Origin: Piscibacillus salipiscarius JCM 13188
Lineage (GTDB): Bacteria > Bacillota > Bacilli > Bacillales > Alkalibacillaceae
Assembly (NCBI RefSeq): GCF_001311865.1
Contig: NZ_BBCD01000011.1
Location: 32,658 to 96,657 of the forward strand
Reading direction: 5' to 3'
Length of the DNA: 64,000 bases
Shown: one piece after another, positions 8,298 through 15,939 of the stretch
Layout of the letters: every line of letters begins with the position of its first letter
Numbering within the stretch: the stretch's first letter is position 1
Translations under genes and position numbers: made by a program
The notes under the pieces: model-generated
The model's input: the letters and a program-made list of their open reading frames with translations, nothing else
Told to the model about the DNA's origin: nothing
Database searches by the model: none

Positions 8298-8924
8298 TTA
8301 TGCTGCTCCTTCGTCCGAGTCTTCATCAGTATTATCATGTTGATCTTGCTCATTTGATTCTCCTTCGTTCTGTCCTTGCTTCCATTCCCACCATTTCGCA
8401 GCTAATGGAGCTATTTGTTTGAAGTAATCTTCAATGACCTCTACAATCTTTCCAGAGTTCATATCAAGTTCATTTGCTAACTTGGAATAAGAATCGCCTT
8501 CTAAGCGACGTTTAACAATCTCAGTAAAGTTCTTAGGAAAATCATCGAGTTCTGGAGCCATGCCACTTAATACGAATTTTTCGATGGCTTCTTTTTCGAG
8601 TTGTTTTTCTTCGTCATCGGTTTTCACTTCTTCTTTAGGTATTCCAGGTAATTCTAGTTGTTCTGGATCTTTAACCTCTTGTACGACTCCATGTTCATCT
8701 ACTTTGTATTCAGTCAAAGGTTTTCGAGTATGAGCATCAACAGTCACGTTATAATTAATAATTGATGATTCAATTTCTATTTGAGCGTGGCTATCAATCA
8801 TACTTGCTAGGTTTTCTAATTGCCCTCGTGTCTGAACATCCGAAACTTCAAGCACAACTTCTTGAATCCCTTTAGGTTTTAAATTCACTTTCTTCACTAA
8901 CGCTTTAAAATTTGCATAAGTCAT
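8298..8924 (-). CDS. Prophage protein, unknown function
   Basis: A 208-residue acidic protein. Residues 1-60 contain a VVLEVSDVQTRGQLENLASM segment predicted beta-alpha; residues 125-175 hold a helical region (FTEIVKRRLEGDSYSKLANELDMNSGKIVEVIEDY fragmentary helix-turn-helix character), and the C-terminus is an acidic tail rich in D and E. It follows RusA by 15 bases and is part of the replication operon. No family recognised. Confidence 0.6.
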   Translation of the reverse strand: MTYANFKALVKKVNLKPKGIQEVVLEVSDVQTRGQLENLASMIDSHAQIEIESSIINYNVTVDAHTRKPLTEYKVDEHGVVQEVKDPEQLELPGIPKEEVKTDDEEKQLEKEAIEKFVLSGMAPELDDFPKNFTEIVKRRLEGDSYSKLANELDMNSGKIVEVIEDYFKQIAPLAAKWWEWKQGQNEGESNEQDQHDNTDEDSDEGAA

Positions 8925-8939
8925 ATAGAAACCGCTCCT

Positions 8940-9401
8940 TTAATTTATTAGTAGCTGTTGCTGTTCAAATTCTTTTAAGTGATTAACTTTAATTTTGACT
9001 CTTGGTGAATCTGAGTACCATTTCCTCACGATTAGTTCGACAATTAACTTATCATCTTCCCAAATCACACCGTTTAAGCCATCCTTAATACCTTTAATAA
9101 AGTTATCAACGTCAGGTTTAACTGTGGGTCTATATGTGCCTTGGTCAATCATTTTTCGCTTATACTTAGGCATTGATTTAGGAATGGATCTATAAATATC
9201 AACCTCTAGCTTTAGTGGTCCATCTAGTAATTTTTCTGGCCGATGGTCTGCAGCTACGAGATTAATATATTGCTTGTAGTTTCTTGACTTGGCTGGGTCA
9301 TACATTCTAGCTCGTCCATTGATAGTCGTAGCTCTTGGCCGTCCTTGAGCGACTGGCTCTCCATAGACCGTAAATTCAATTGCTTCAGCTAGCTTTGTCA
9401 T
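8940..9401 (-). CDS. rusA: RusA-family Holliday junction resolvase
   Basis: A 153-residue protein with the family's start (FTVYGEPVAQGRPRA) and the acidic catalytic region KPDVDNFIKGIKDGLNG, where the aspartates bind the metal that cuts four-way junctions. It resolves recombination intermediates before packaging. The start overlaps the end of the small gene at 9522-9385, and it lies in the same operon as the DnaC-like loader and RecT. Confidence 0.9.
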   Translation of the reverse strand: MTKLAEAIEFTVYGEPVAQGRPRATTINGRARMYDPAKSRNYKQYINLVAADHRPEKLLDGPLKLEVDIYRSIPKSMPKYKRKMIDQGTYRPTVKPDVDNFIKGIKDGLNGVIWEDDKLIVELIVRKWYSDSPRVKIKVNHLKEFEQQQLLIN

Positions 9402-9522
9402 TCAGTTTTCGCCTCGCTTCTTCAATTCGTTTATCTGTACGCTCGCTCATGGCCATGACTTCTTTTTCAGTCATTCCAGTACCGAGTACTTTATAAATGC
9501 CTGGTCCTTCTTTTTGCCACAT
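9385..9522 (-). CDS. Small prophage protein, unknown function
   Basis: A 45-residue frame beginning MWQKEGPGIYKVLGTG, then a charged helix (EKEVMAMSERTDKRIEEARRK). Its ATG overlaps the stop of the helicase-loader gene by one base and its 3' end overlaps rusA by 17 bases, which fits translational coupling in a compact phage operon. Confidence 0.55.
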   Translation of the reverse strand: MWQKEGPGIYKVLGTGMTEKEVMAMSERTDKRIEEARRKLNDKAS

Positions 9523-10313
9523 TAGGCATCCCCCTTTTTACGATAATCTTGTCCTTCTAGTCGAATGCTCGTTGCATGGTCAAACATACGTGATGTTATA
9601 CGTTCACCATGTATGCCGTATTTTTGCTGCAGTTGACGTTCAGTGTAGTTCGTTGTGACGATTTTCCGTTTACCTTGCCTTAGATTCAAAACATTAAACA
9701 GCACCTCAGAAGCCCATGTTTCTTGCCCATTCTCGTTCCCTTTAATGTACTCGGAGCCAATGTCATCTAACACAAGTAGATCTAGCTTCTCAATCATGTT
9801 GTATAAATCATCTTTGGAGTATTTAGCATGGTTGTCATAGACTTTTCTAAAATAGTCAAGGAGCTTAGACACCTCGAAATATAAAACTTTATAACCGCGA
9901 CTTTTAAGGGCTTTGACTGTTGCATAAGCTACATGACTTTTTCCAAGTCCGGCTTTACCGCTCACGACTAGTGAGTCAGATGGACGTACTTCAAAGTTTC
10001 TGATCAAATCAACAACCCACTCTTTAAGCGTTATTTGACTAGGAGTTATGGCTTGATACGAATTGATTGTGGCATGTTGCAAATGCTCAGGAACTACCGT
10101 GAATCGCTCAATAAAGTTTTTCGCTTTAATACTATCTAGTTCGTCTTTGCTTGGTAGGTTAAGAGATTCTTTAAGCTTACGATCCTCACAAGGTTTACAA
10201 GCGCCCAAAATTCCTCTTGGTGTTTCATAGACTGGATAGACATTGCCACATGACTCACATATTTCTTCCCCAGCTCTTTTGATGGAACTAAGAAAAGCCT
10301 TAGCTTGTTGCAT
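9522..10313 (-). CDS. DnaC-like replicative helicase loader
   Basis: A 263-residue AAA+ ATPase of the DnaC/DnaI group that loads the hexameric helicase on the phage origin. Visible are an N-terminal zinc-binding pair (CESC near residue 19, CKPC near 40), Walker A SGKAGLGKS near residue 121, Walker B LLVLDDIG near residue 183 and the arginine-containing GERITSRM near residue 240. It follows the replication initiator gene, the usual pairing. ATG at 10313 has a GAGGTG site. Confidence 0.9.
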   Translation of the reverse strand: MQQAKAFLSSIKRAGEEICESCGNVYPVYETPRGILGACKPCEDRKLKESLNLPSKDELDSIKAKNFIERFTVVPEHLQHATINSYQAITPSQITLKEWVVDLIRNFEVRPSDSLVVSGKAGLGKSHVAYATVKALKSRGYKVLYFEVSKLLDYFRKVYDNHAKYSKDDLYNMIEKLDLLVLDDIGSEYIKGNENGQETWASEVLFNVLNLRQGKRKIVTTNYTERQLQQKYGIHGERITSRMFDHATSIRLEGQDYRKKGDA

Positions 10314-10328
10314 ATGTTCACCTCGTTT

Positions 10329-11040
10329 CTAAAATCCATCTAAATCAGGATCATATTCAGGCATGTGTTGGCCATTGCCATATTTACGCTGCTTATAAAA
10401 CTCAAAATTCTCATCATCTTTCCTAACTTCGTCTATTGATTGAATACCTTTTGGGACCAATTACGAATAATGCCAAGTGCATACTTAAATCCTTTTAGCT
10501 CTGTTTTAGCTCGATTCAGTGCTTCCGTAATTAGTTCTTCACCTAGCTCGTCACAAAATCATTGAGCAAATATTTATCTCTCTCTGAGATACTAATAAAA
10601 TATTGCTCTGCTAAATGAATTACGCGCGCGTTAGCTAGGCTAGGTATATGTTTTGTTTTGTTTATGTCTTGTTTATGTTTAACTAATGTGCTCAATTCTT
10701 GTCCGCTTTGTGTCCGGTTCGTGTATTCTTCCGTGTCCGCTTTGTGTCCGTCTCGTGTATCAAAACTAACAATCGAATACTTTCCAGCTTGATTCACACG
10801 ATTAGACTTTTTGTATTTAATACGTCCTGCGTTTATGAGATCTGTTCTTGCACGGTGTAATTGCTGCCTTGATAAACCCGTCTTAGCTTGCAACGTTCCA
10901 TTTGCAACCGTGAACTCACCCTGCCAGTTAGTTTTATTGTTAAGTGCCATTAACGTGTACCACAAAACAATTGCCCCACTGGGTAAAGGATTCGTATCAA
11001 GCCACTCATGAAACGTATTAAGCTCTTTAAGGTAATTCAT
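10329..11040 (-). CDS. Phage replication initiator with winged helix, DnaD-like; frameshifted
   Basis: The N-terminal 100 residues form a winged-helix region (LWYTLMALNNKTNWQ, then TGLSRQQLHRARTDLIN) as in DnaD-domain replication proteins. The frame breaks near 10553 and again near 10452; the other frames supply a C-terminal helix with ELITEALNRAKTELKGF and IIRNWSQKGI, and end YDPDLDGF at 10329, matching a DnaB_2/DnaD C-terminal domain. ATG at 11040 has AGGTG six bases upstream. It probably binds the phage origin and recruits the loader encoded next. Confidence 0.75.
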
Positions 11041-11218
11041 GATCATCACCTGTTCTTTCCAAAATCGCTGTCATCTTCTCAATACGCTTTAACCGATAAC
11101 CAGGGAAATTGTGACGGACGTATGCCGCCACATATCGTTTAAATTGAATCCCTGGATTTTTAGAGCTCTGAGCAATCCAAACATATACATCTGGAATAGC
11201 TGTTTCTCTAGTTTTCAT
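11027..11218 (-). CDS. Small prophage protein, unknown function
   Basis: A 63-residue basic protein (MKTRETAIPDVYVWIAQS; later RYVAAYVRHNFPGYRLKRI). It overlaps the end of recT by 11 bases and runs 14 bases into the initiator gene, so it is likely translated by coupling. No family recognised; high arginine content would suit nucleic-acid binding. Confidence 0.55.
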   Translation of the reverse strand: MKTRETAIPDVYVWIAQSSKNPGIQFKRYVAAYVRHNFPGYRLKRIEKMTAILERTGDDHELP

Positions 11219-12038
11219 TGCTTAGTTCAGCTGCGACTTCTTCAGCTGTTTTCTCAGGTTCACTTTGTCCCTCATCTGCTTCTATAAATTCAGCATCGAT
11301 AATTTTCTGTTCCTCTTCACTAACTTCTTGTCGTTGACTCGGATCACTCACATCTTCTACATAAGCTTTTTGCATATCAATGGAGAGAATGCCCCATTTG
11401 TTTAACATGTTTCGAATGACCGTCTTTTTAGCCATTGCGTCATAATCATTTTTCCAACCAAAATCTGATTTACTGAACTTCTTCTTGTGCTTTTCAATCT
11501 CTTCTTTAGACCAATAAACCGTCTTTTTAAAGCCATTAATTAGTTCAAAATAACCCGTATAACCAATCACTTTGTCCGATTTCTTTTCATCAAAATCAAG
11601 TTCAATTTCTTCTGTTAATCGATCCCATTTTTGAAGCTCACCCTCGTAAACTTCAATCACATTAATATTCCTGTATTGTCCTGTTCTAAGAGCTAATTGA
11701 ATATAACCTTTATATCCTAATTGGAATTGGGCCTTACCTCCGTATGGAACAATCCACGCATAACCCAAATTCTTATCAACTGGTAGATCGAGAGTGGCTG
11801 CAACCATCGCAGATGAGATAACACTCATAGGTTCAGCCTTTTGAAGCATTTTTTCGCTGTTATATAGATTAAGAATTGATGAAGTAAATTGATTAGCTCG
11901 TTTCCCCATCACTTCTTCAAAACGCTTCATAACAGCTGGAGAGTTTAATAAACTTTTCATTGTCGTTCCTTGAGTTTTTTGAGGTTGATTTTTCTTTTTA
12001 TTCGATAGTTCATTTTTGAGTTTTTCATTAGTTGCCAT
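11208..12038 (-). CDS. recT: RecT-family single-strand annealing protein
   Basis: A 276-residue intact protein. Core features are AMVAATLDLPVDKNLGYAW, GGKAQFQLGYKGYIQLA and the C-terminal KTVIRNMLNKWGI that mark RecT/Redbeta-type annealing proteins. It anneals single strands made by the exonuclease encoded directly upstream, giving phage recombination and concatemer formation, like YqaK of the Bacillus skin element. The acidic C-terminal tail (EEEQKIIDAEFIEADEG) is also usual. Confidence 0.93.
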   Translation of the reverse strand: MATNEKLKNELSNKKKNQPQKTQGTTMKSLLNSPAVMKRFEEVMGKRANQFTSSILNLYNSEKMLQKAEPMSVISSAMVAATLDLPVDKNLGYAWIVPYGGKAQFQLGYKGYIQLALRTGQYRNINVIEVYEGELQKWDRLTEEIELDFDEKKSDKVIGYTGYFELINGFKKTVYWSKEEIEKHKKKFSKSDFGWKNDYDAMAKKTVIRNMLNKWGILSIDMQKAYVEDVSDPSQRQEVSEEEQKIIDAEFIEADEGQSEPEKTAEEVAAELSNEN

Positions 12039-12981
12039 CTATACCAACTCCTTCACTTTAAATGGTCTTGATACTGTAGTTTTTATGACTTTTTCATAGA
12101 TATCAGGAAACTCTTTTTTAAGACGTTTAGAATCAACTGTCCTACGTTCATGTGATTTCCAATTGACTTCATAAGTGCCGACATGTCCAACTTCAGCCTC
12201 TTCTAATTCCTGTTTAATTTCGTGTTCAATCTGCTTTTTTGCTCTTGTAATTGTTTAATAGATTCTTTCAATTCGTTGTAATGTCGTATCTTATCTTGGA
12301 ACTCATAACCTAGATCCACTACTTTATTTTGTTCAGAGCGTTCATAACGCTCTTTCAAGTATTGTTCAGCTGCACTGGAACCGTCTAAAGCTGGTGGATT
12401 ATTACCAAGTACATGGTAATTCCAAAAGTGAACTTCAGCTTCAAATATCATGTCAATGAGCTCTTCATCTCGTTCAATCTCTTTCCAGACAAAACGTTGA
12501 CCACCTATTAAAACGGCAATATATGCTTTTTCATAACCCGTTACACCTAAATAATGTTGCACCTGGACTAAATAGGGTTCTGGAATCTCATCGTCTTCCC
12601 AGTCTTTCGCTAAATAAGCACTGGCTGTTTTACATTCAAGTAACGCATTTTCTCCAACAACTTTTCGATCTATATTGGCCATAATGAATTCATGTTCTGG
12701 ATGTTGTAGCATAAAGTTATTACGTCTAACCTTTTTACCTGTTCGAACTTCAAATTCTTTAGCAACCATATCCTCTAGTAATGTTCCAAAATATGCAGCT
12801 TCGTTTCCTTGGTCTTCAGAATAGGATTGGCCCGTTTTCTCAAGCATAGCTCAAATGGGGTTTTATATTTATTAAGACCAAGGATGACAGAAGCATCGCT
12901 TCCGCCAATCCCTTTATTTCGTTCTGAAAGCCATTCTTCACGTGATAATTCCTGTGTGTTTAAAACTGTTTCAGCGCTCAT
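12039..12981 (-). CDS. YqaJ-like phage recombination exonuclease, frameshifted
   Basis: The partner of RecT: a lambda-exonuclease-type nuclease that resects DNA ends. Frame one (12981-12850) carries EWLSERNKGIGGSDASVILG; frame two carries the catalytic part with GTLLEDMVAKEFE, HEFIMANIDRKV and ALLECKTAS, the D and E-x-K residues of the PD-(D/E)XK core; frame three gives the basic C-terminus ending FKVKELV at 12039. Breaks are near 12846 and 12240. Total about 314 residues, usual for YqaJ proteins. Confidence 0.85.
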
Positions 12982-13187
12982 ACAATGACCTCCTCAAACT
13001 CTTCATTTTCTGCTAAATGTTCTCCTAAGCATGTTTCGTTACAAAAGTGCCCGTCTTTGTGATGAATGACATGTCCACTTAATTCACGTTTACATTGCTC
13101 ACATTCAAAGGTGCGTTCAATCTCCGCTCGAATTCTTGGATAGCCTGTGCGTCTCATGCGAGTAATTGTTGGATGTTCGAGATCCAT
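12978..13187 (-). CDS. Small zinc-finger prophage protein
   Basis: A 69-residue protein overlapping the exonuclease start by four bases. It has CEQCKRE near residue 29, a following VIHHKDGHFC and NETCLGEH, giving a likely zinc site of four cysteines and histidines. Start ATG with GGAGGCGG upstream. Probably nucleic-acid or partner-protein binding; unknown function. Confidence 0.6.
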   Translation of the reverse strand: MDLEHPTITRMRRTGYPRIRAEIERTFECEQCKRELSGHVIHHKDGHFCNETCLGEHLAENEEFEEVIV

Positions 13188-13246
13188 TTTTCCGCCTCCT
13201 CCTTGCCCTCACACTCAATAATGATTTAATGAGAATGAGGACTTAA

Positions 13247-13561
13247 TTAAAGTATTGCTTTATGTCTCTTTAACCACTTGGCAGAGTGGTTATTTTTTGT
13301 GTCCGTGTGCCAAATTAAGTGGTGAACATTAAAACCTTTGGCCTGCATGTCATTTGCAAACTTCTTTAAGTTTTCTTGATATGCTTGTTCATGTTGTAGT
13401 TTTTTTAATGAATCAAGTGATATTTTTAATGCATCTATAAAACCAATCACATCTTTATGATCGTTGTATTGAACGGCAATTCGAACTCGACTTTGCAAAT
13501 ATTCAATACAGGCTAGCTCTCGTTCTATTTTTCTTCGAGTGTGAATGATGACATTAAGCAA
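13247..13561 (-). CDS. Prophage protein, unknown function
   Basis: A 104-residue helical protein (RRKIERELACIEYLQSR; KISLDSLKKLQHEQAY). Overlaps the upstream gene by eight bases. The last 15 residues are encoded over an AACCACTT/AGAGTGGTT inverted repeat, so the C-terminus may be affected by an indel. No family recognised. Confidence 0.5.
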   Translation of the reverse strand: MLNVIIHTRRKIERELACIEYLQSRVRIAVQYNDHKDVIGFIDALKISLDSLKKLQHEQAYQENLKKFANDMQAKGFNVHHLIWHTDTKNNHSAKWLKRHKAIL

Positions 13562-13778
13562 CCTCCTGCTCTAACATGAGTTGTTTTACGTTGTTATAAA
13601 ATTCAAGAATTTGTTGATTACTATAGTCTGTAAGGTCATAAGCTTCTTGTAGATCTTCCCTAATTCGATCTAAAGATTTGATAGGGTTAGAACTATTAAT
13701 AGCTCGCTTAACTCGTTCTTGATAAATTTCTTTTGCTTTTACCCAATCGGTGTATTCTCCATAACTCATCTTGTTCAC
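13554..13778 (-). CDS. Small prophage protein, unknown function
   Basis: A 74-residue acidic, helical protein starting MNKMSYGEYTDWVKAKEIY, preceded by AAAGGGGTGAAC. It belongs to the leftward early operon between the regulators and the recombination genes. No recognised domain. Confidence 0.5.
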   Translation of the reverse strand: MNKMSYGEYTDWVKAKEIYQERVKRAINSSNPIKSLDRIREDLQEAYDLTDYSNQQILEFYNNVKQLMLEQEVA

Positions 13779-13806
13779 CCCTTTCTAGTAATTTTTTAAG
13801 GATTAA

Positions 13807-13948
13807 TTACTTTACTAATCTCTCAGCTCTCATTCGCTGTTCAGCTGTATTAAAAATATCGTGGAATTTAAAATCATAATCTTTACATAGCTTTGCAATC
13901 TCAAACTCTAGAAACGCAATAGCTTCAGCTGATTCAACTAACGCGTTT
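13807..13948 (-). other. Possible small coding region without a visible start
   Basis: In one minus-strand frame codons read ALVESAEAIAFLEFEIAK and then KFHDIFNTAEQRMRAERLVK before a stop at 13807. The composition is protein-like, but an upstream TAG closes the frame before any start codon. Either the start lies in another frame across an indel or this is the tail of the neighbouring regulator gene. Confidence 0.35.
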
Positions 13949-14332
13949 TTCTATCTGTTGTCGCTCGAAGATTTCTATATATTTCGGTTGTTTCGCGATT
14001 GCGACTTCATCAATCGATTCAAGGGCCTCTTTTAATTCTTTTTTGGTACGCATAACAACTGCTGCTCTATGCTGATCTAGAGCTTCACCATCTAACCAAC
14101 CTAAGCCCCAACTTTTATACTCGTAAGCTGATTCAATTCCAATTCGTGGATCATTGTATTTAGAACTCATATGATTAGATAACTCAGGACTTACAGAAGC
14201 TCGTCCATTTTCTTGTTGTGAAATGGCTTCTCTTGAATAACCTGTTTCAAGGCTTAACTGCAGTTGTGTTAATCCAGTTTCTTTTCTAGATTGTTTCAAA
14301 GCATCTGTTGCGTCATTTTTACCATTGGTCAT
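13934..14332 (-). CDS. XRE-type phage transcriptional regulator
   Basis: About 132 residues; the start MTNGKND at 14332 is favoured because GAGGTGA precedes it at good spacing. Residues 10-65 form a helix-turn-helix (SRKETGLTQLQLSLET, then YSREAISQQENGR). A C-terminal half with a conserved-looking KSWGLGWLDGEALDQH may serve oligomerisation. It stands second in the leftward early operon and could control early or excision genes. Confidence 0.7.
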   Translation of the reverse strand: MTNGKNDATDALKQSRKETGLTQLQLSLETGYSREAISQQENGRASVSPELSNHMSSKYNDPRIGIESAYEYKSWGLGWLDGEALDQHRAAVVMRTKKELKEALESIDEVAIAKQPKYIEIFERQQIEKRVS

Positions 14333-14385
14333 TAATTTCACCTCTTCTCTTACCATCTTTTGGTTAATAGATTAGTAGAATATAT

Positions 14386-14595
14386 TTAGAATGAACTTAC
14401 TTGCGGTTCATTCTTGTAGTTGTCTTGTTCTTGCTCTTTGATCCAGTTATCGATGGACTGTTTAGAGAAAAAGACATTACGTCTAATTCGGTAGTGCGGA
14501 ATTTCTTTTTTACGTGCCATTCGATAAACGGTATCTAAACATACTCCTAAGTAATCAGCTGTTTGTTGTGCGGTCATACGGTCTGTCATGTTCAA
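14386..14595 (-). CDS. Excisionase-family HTH protein
   Basis: A 69-residue MerR-like winged-helix protein of the helix-turn-helix 17 type: MTAQQTADYLGVCLDTVYRMARKK, then IPHYRIRRNVFFSK and a short tail. Such proteins act as excisionases (Xis) or as small DNA-binding regulators. With the tyrosine integrase encoded at the far right of the prophage, an Xis role is reasonable but inferred. Confidence 0.65.
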   Translation of the reverse strand: MNMTDRMTAQQTADYLGVCLDTVYRMARKKEIPHYRIRRNVFFSKQSIDNWIKEQEQDNYKNEPQVSSF

Positions 14596-14685
14596 CGCCC
14601 CCTTTCAAATGTTGAAAAGTCAATTATCTCTGTAGGATTTTCCTCTTCCCTGTCGAATGGTAGATACAGGAAGGAGGTGTAATCT

Positions 14686-14931
14686 TTGGGAAACATCGAT
14701 GTCGCAGAAATCGCTAGTCGTTTATATGAAGTTCATAAACCTATAGGTGCTGAAGAAATTCAGAAGTTAGTTGATGAGAGAATAAACGGTAAATCGATAC
14801 AAATTGAAAATCTCGGTTCTGAAATTATGATGATGGTAGCTGAGCTCACCGGAAAAATGAGAGCTCAAGATTACAGGTTTATGATTGACTTATTGCAAAC
14901 AACTATAGATGAACTTCAAAAATCAAATTAG
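14686..14931 (+). CDS. Small prophage protein on the opposite strand
   Basis: An 81-residue protein started by TTG at 14686 behind a strong AAGGAGGTGTAATC site. Sequence: GNIDVAEIASRLYEVH, then a KLVDERINGKSIQIE region and a C-terminal helix. It lies between two leftward regulator genes but is read rightward, so it needs its own promoter and overlaps the 3' part of the gene at 15076-14903 on the other strand. No family recognised. Confidence 0.5.
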   Translation: MGNIDVAEIASRLYEVHKPIGAEEIQKLVDERINGKSIQIENLGSEIMMMVAELTGKMRAQDYRFMIDLLQTTIDELQKSN

Positions 14932-15076
14932 TCCCATTTAAGAGGAAATAAAGCATCACTAAATTTTTGGTGTTTAATTGTACGTTAATTGCATAAGTCG
15001 TCGTTGGCGCGGCGACTTCTTTCTCTAATTTATTAACACGTTTTATCAGTTGTTGAACTTGATGGTTTTGATTCAC
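14903..15076 (-). CDS. Small coiled-coil prophage protein
   Basis: A 57-residue frame from GTG at 15076 with AGGAGGTGTC upstream. It starts VNQNHQVQQLIKRVNKLEKE (heptad pattern) and continues TTTYAINVQLNTKNLVM. It overlaps the Cro-like gene by four bases and the plus-strand gene at 14686 by 29. The last dozen residues may be spurious if an indel is present. Confidence 0.45.
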   Translation of the reverse strand: MNQNHQVQQLIKRVNKLEKEVAAPTTTYAINVQLNTKNLVMLYFLLNGTNLIFEVHL

Positions 15077-15324
15077 CTAAGACACCTCCTGTTCTTTTTG
15101 TTCAATTTCCGTTTTAGAAATTGAATGAGACAAAAAAGATCATTAAATGGAATATTAAGTTTTTCAGAGAGTGCTGAAAGCTCGTCAACTTTAAAATTGT
15201 AATGGCCTTTCTCTCTTTTCCAATATTGAGATGAGTCACTCAATCCCAGAAATTCTGACATCTGATTAATGGTGAACCCTAAAGATTTTCGTTTTTCTTT
15301 AATCAAATGTAAATTTATTTTCAT
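15073..15324 (-). CDS. Cro/XRE-like phage regulator
   Basis: An 83-residue helix-turn-helix protein, first gene of the leftward early operon and divergent from the repressor gene, the place of cro. The HTH reads SLGFTINQMSEFLGL followed by SSQYWKREKGHYNFK and DELSALSEKLNIP. Residues after DLFCLIQF look off-pattern, so a frameshift near the end is possible. It should bind the same operators as the repressor at 15478 and favour lytic growth. Confidence 0.75.
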   Translation of the reverse strand: MKINLHLIKEKRKSLGFTINQMSEFLGLSDSSQYWKREKGHYNFKVDELSALSEKLNIPFNDLFCLIQFLKRKLNKKNRRCLR

Positions 15325-15345
15325 TTATGTCACCTCGCTTCAAAT

Positions 15346-15447
15346 ATCTAATTTAGAAATCTTACTTAGATTATATATATTCTATTTTAGAAAGTCAACA
15401 CTTTTTATTTCTATTTTAGAATAAATTATTTATTTCTTTTTTAGAAA
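15346..15447. promoter_or_regulatory. Four prophage operators in the divergent switch region
   Basis: Four copies of a near-palindrome TTCTA-TTT-TAGAA stand at about 15346-15360, 15380-15393, 15409-15421 and 15434-15447, between the divergent cro-like and cI-like genes. Copies 2 and 3 are identical over TTCTATTTTAGAA. Copy 2 lies within the leftward promoter and copy 4 ends just before the TATAAT of the repressor gene, the usual geometry of a lysogeny switch. Confidence 0.8.
15370..15398 (-). promoter_or_regulatory. Leftward early promoter of the prophage
   Basis: On the minus strand TTGACT (15398-15393) and TATAAT (15375-15370) are 17 bases apart, a near-perfect sigma-A promoter for the cro-like gene at 15324. 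The second operator fills the spacer, so repressor binding would block it. A rightward TATAAT at 15451-15456 would serve the repressor gene but has a weak -35. Confidence 0.75.
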
Positions 15448-15476
15448 GTTTATAATAGTTCTCGAGGAGATGTCTT

Positions 15477-15869
15477 ATGGATATAGGTAAAAAACTCAAA
15501 AACTTAAGAGAACGTAGAGGCTTACAGCAGGTTGAATTAGCTTATAAGATTAACGTCTCTCAAACCAAAATGAATAAAATCGAAACAGGTTATCAAAAGA
15601 AAATAGAACCTGAAATTTTGACTAATATTGCTGAAGCATTAGACGTTTCCACGGACTATTTATTAGGCAAAACAGATAAAGAAAAGGAAAATGATTTCGA
15701 CCCCATAGCTGAACACAATCGCCTACTAAAAAAATACGGCATTGAGGATTCAGGTTTCTTCGATATAGAGAAATGGAAACAGATGGGGCCAGAAGAATTA
15801 AAGCAGCTTGAGGATTATTTTGAGTTTATTGTTAATAAAGCAAGAGAGAAAAATAAAGATAGCGAGTAA
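15477..15869 (+). CDS. CI-like prophage repressor (XRE family)
   Basis: A 130-residue regulator with an N-terminal helix-turn-helix (MDIGKKLKNLRERRGLQQVEL; VSQTKMNKIE; LDVSTDYLLGKTD) and an acidic C-terminal segment with a DPIAEHNRLLKKYGIED motif common in Gram-positive phage repressors. There is no LexA-type self-cleaving peptidase domain, so inactivation probably depends on the ImmA/IrrE peptidase encoded at 17.8 kb. Read rightward, divergent from the Cro-like gene. Confidence 0.82.
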   Translation: MDIGKKLKNLRERRGLQQVELAYKINVSQTKMNKIETGYQKKIEPEILTNIAEALDVSTDYLLGKTDKEKENDFDPIAEHNRLLKKYGIEDSGFFDIEKWKQMGPEELKQLEDYFEFIVNKAREKNKDSE

Positions 15870-15890
15870 ATAACTACATACACCAAGATC

Positions 15891-15918
15891 GAGGCACACT
15901 TAGTTAGTGTGTCTTTTT
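15891..15918 (+). terminator. Rho-independent terminator after the repressor
   Basis: GGCACACT-tagtt-AGTGTGTC followed by five T, 22 bases after the repressor stop. It separates repressor transcription from the SAP-domain gene. Confidence 0.75.
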
Positions 15919-15939
15919 ATTAATTTGAGGAGGGATATA

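Noticed and set aside
13258..13296. Rightward terminator inside the 104-residue prophage gene
   Set aside because: AACCACTT/AGAGTGGTT with T-run looks like a terminator, but no rightward gene precedes it; kept only as a comment in the gene entry.
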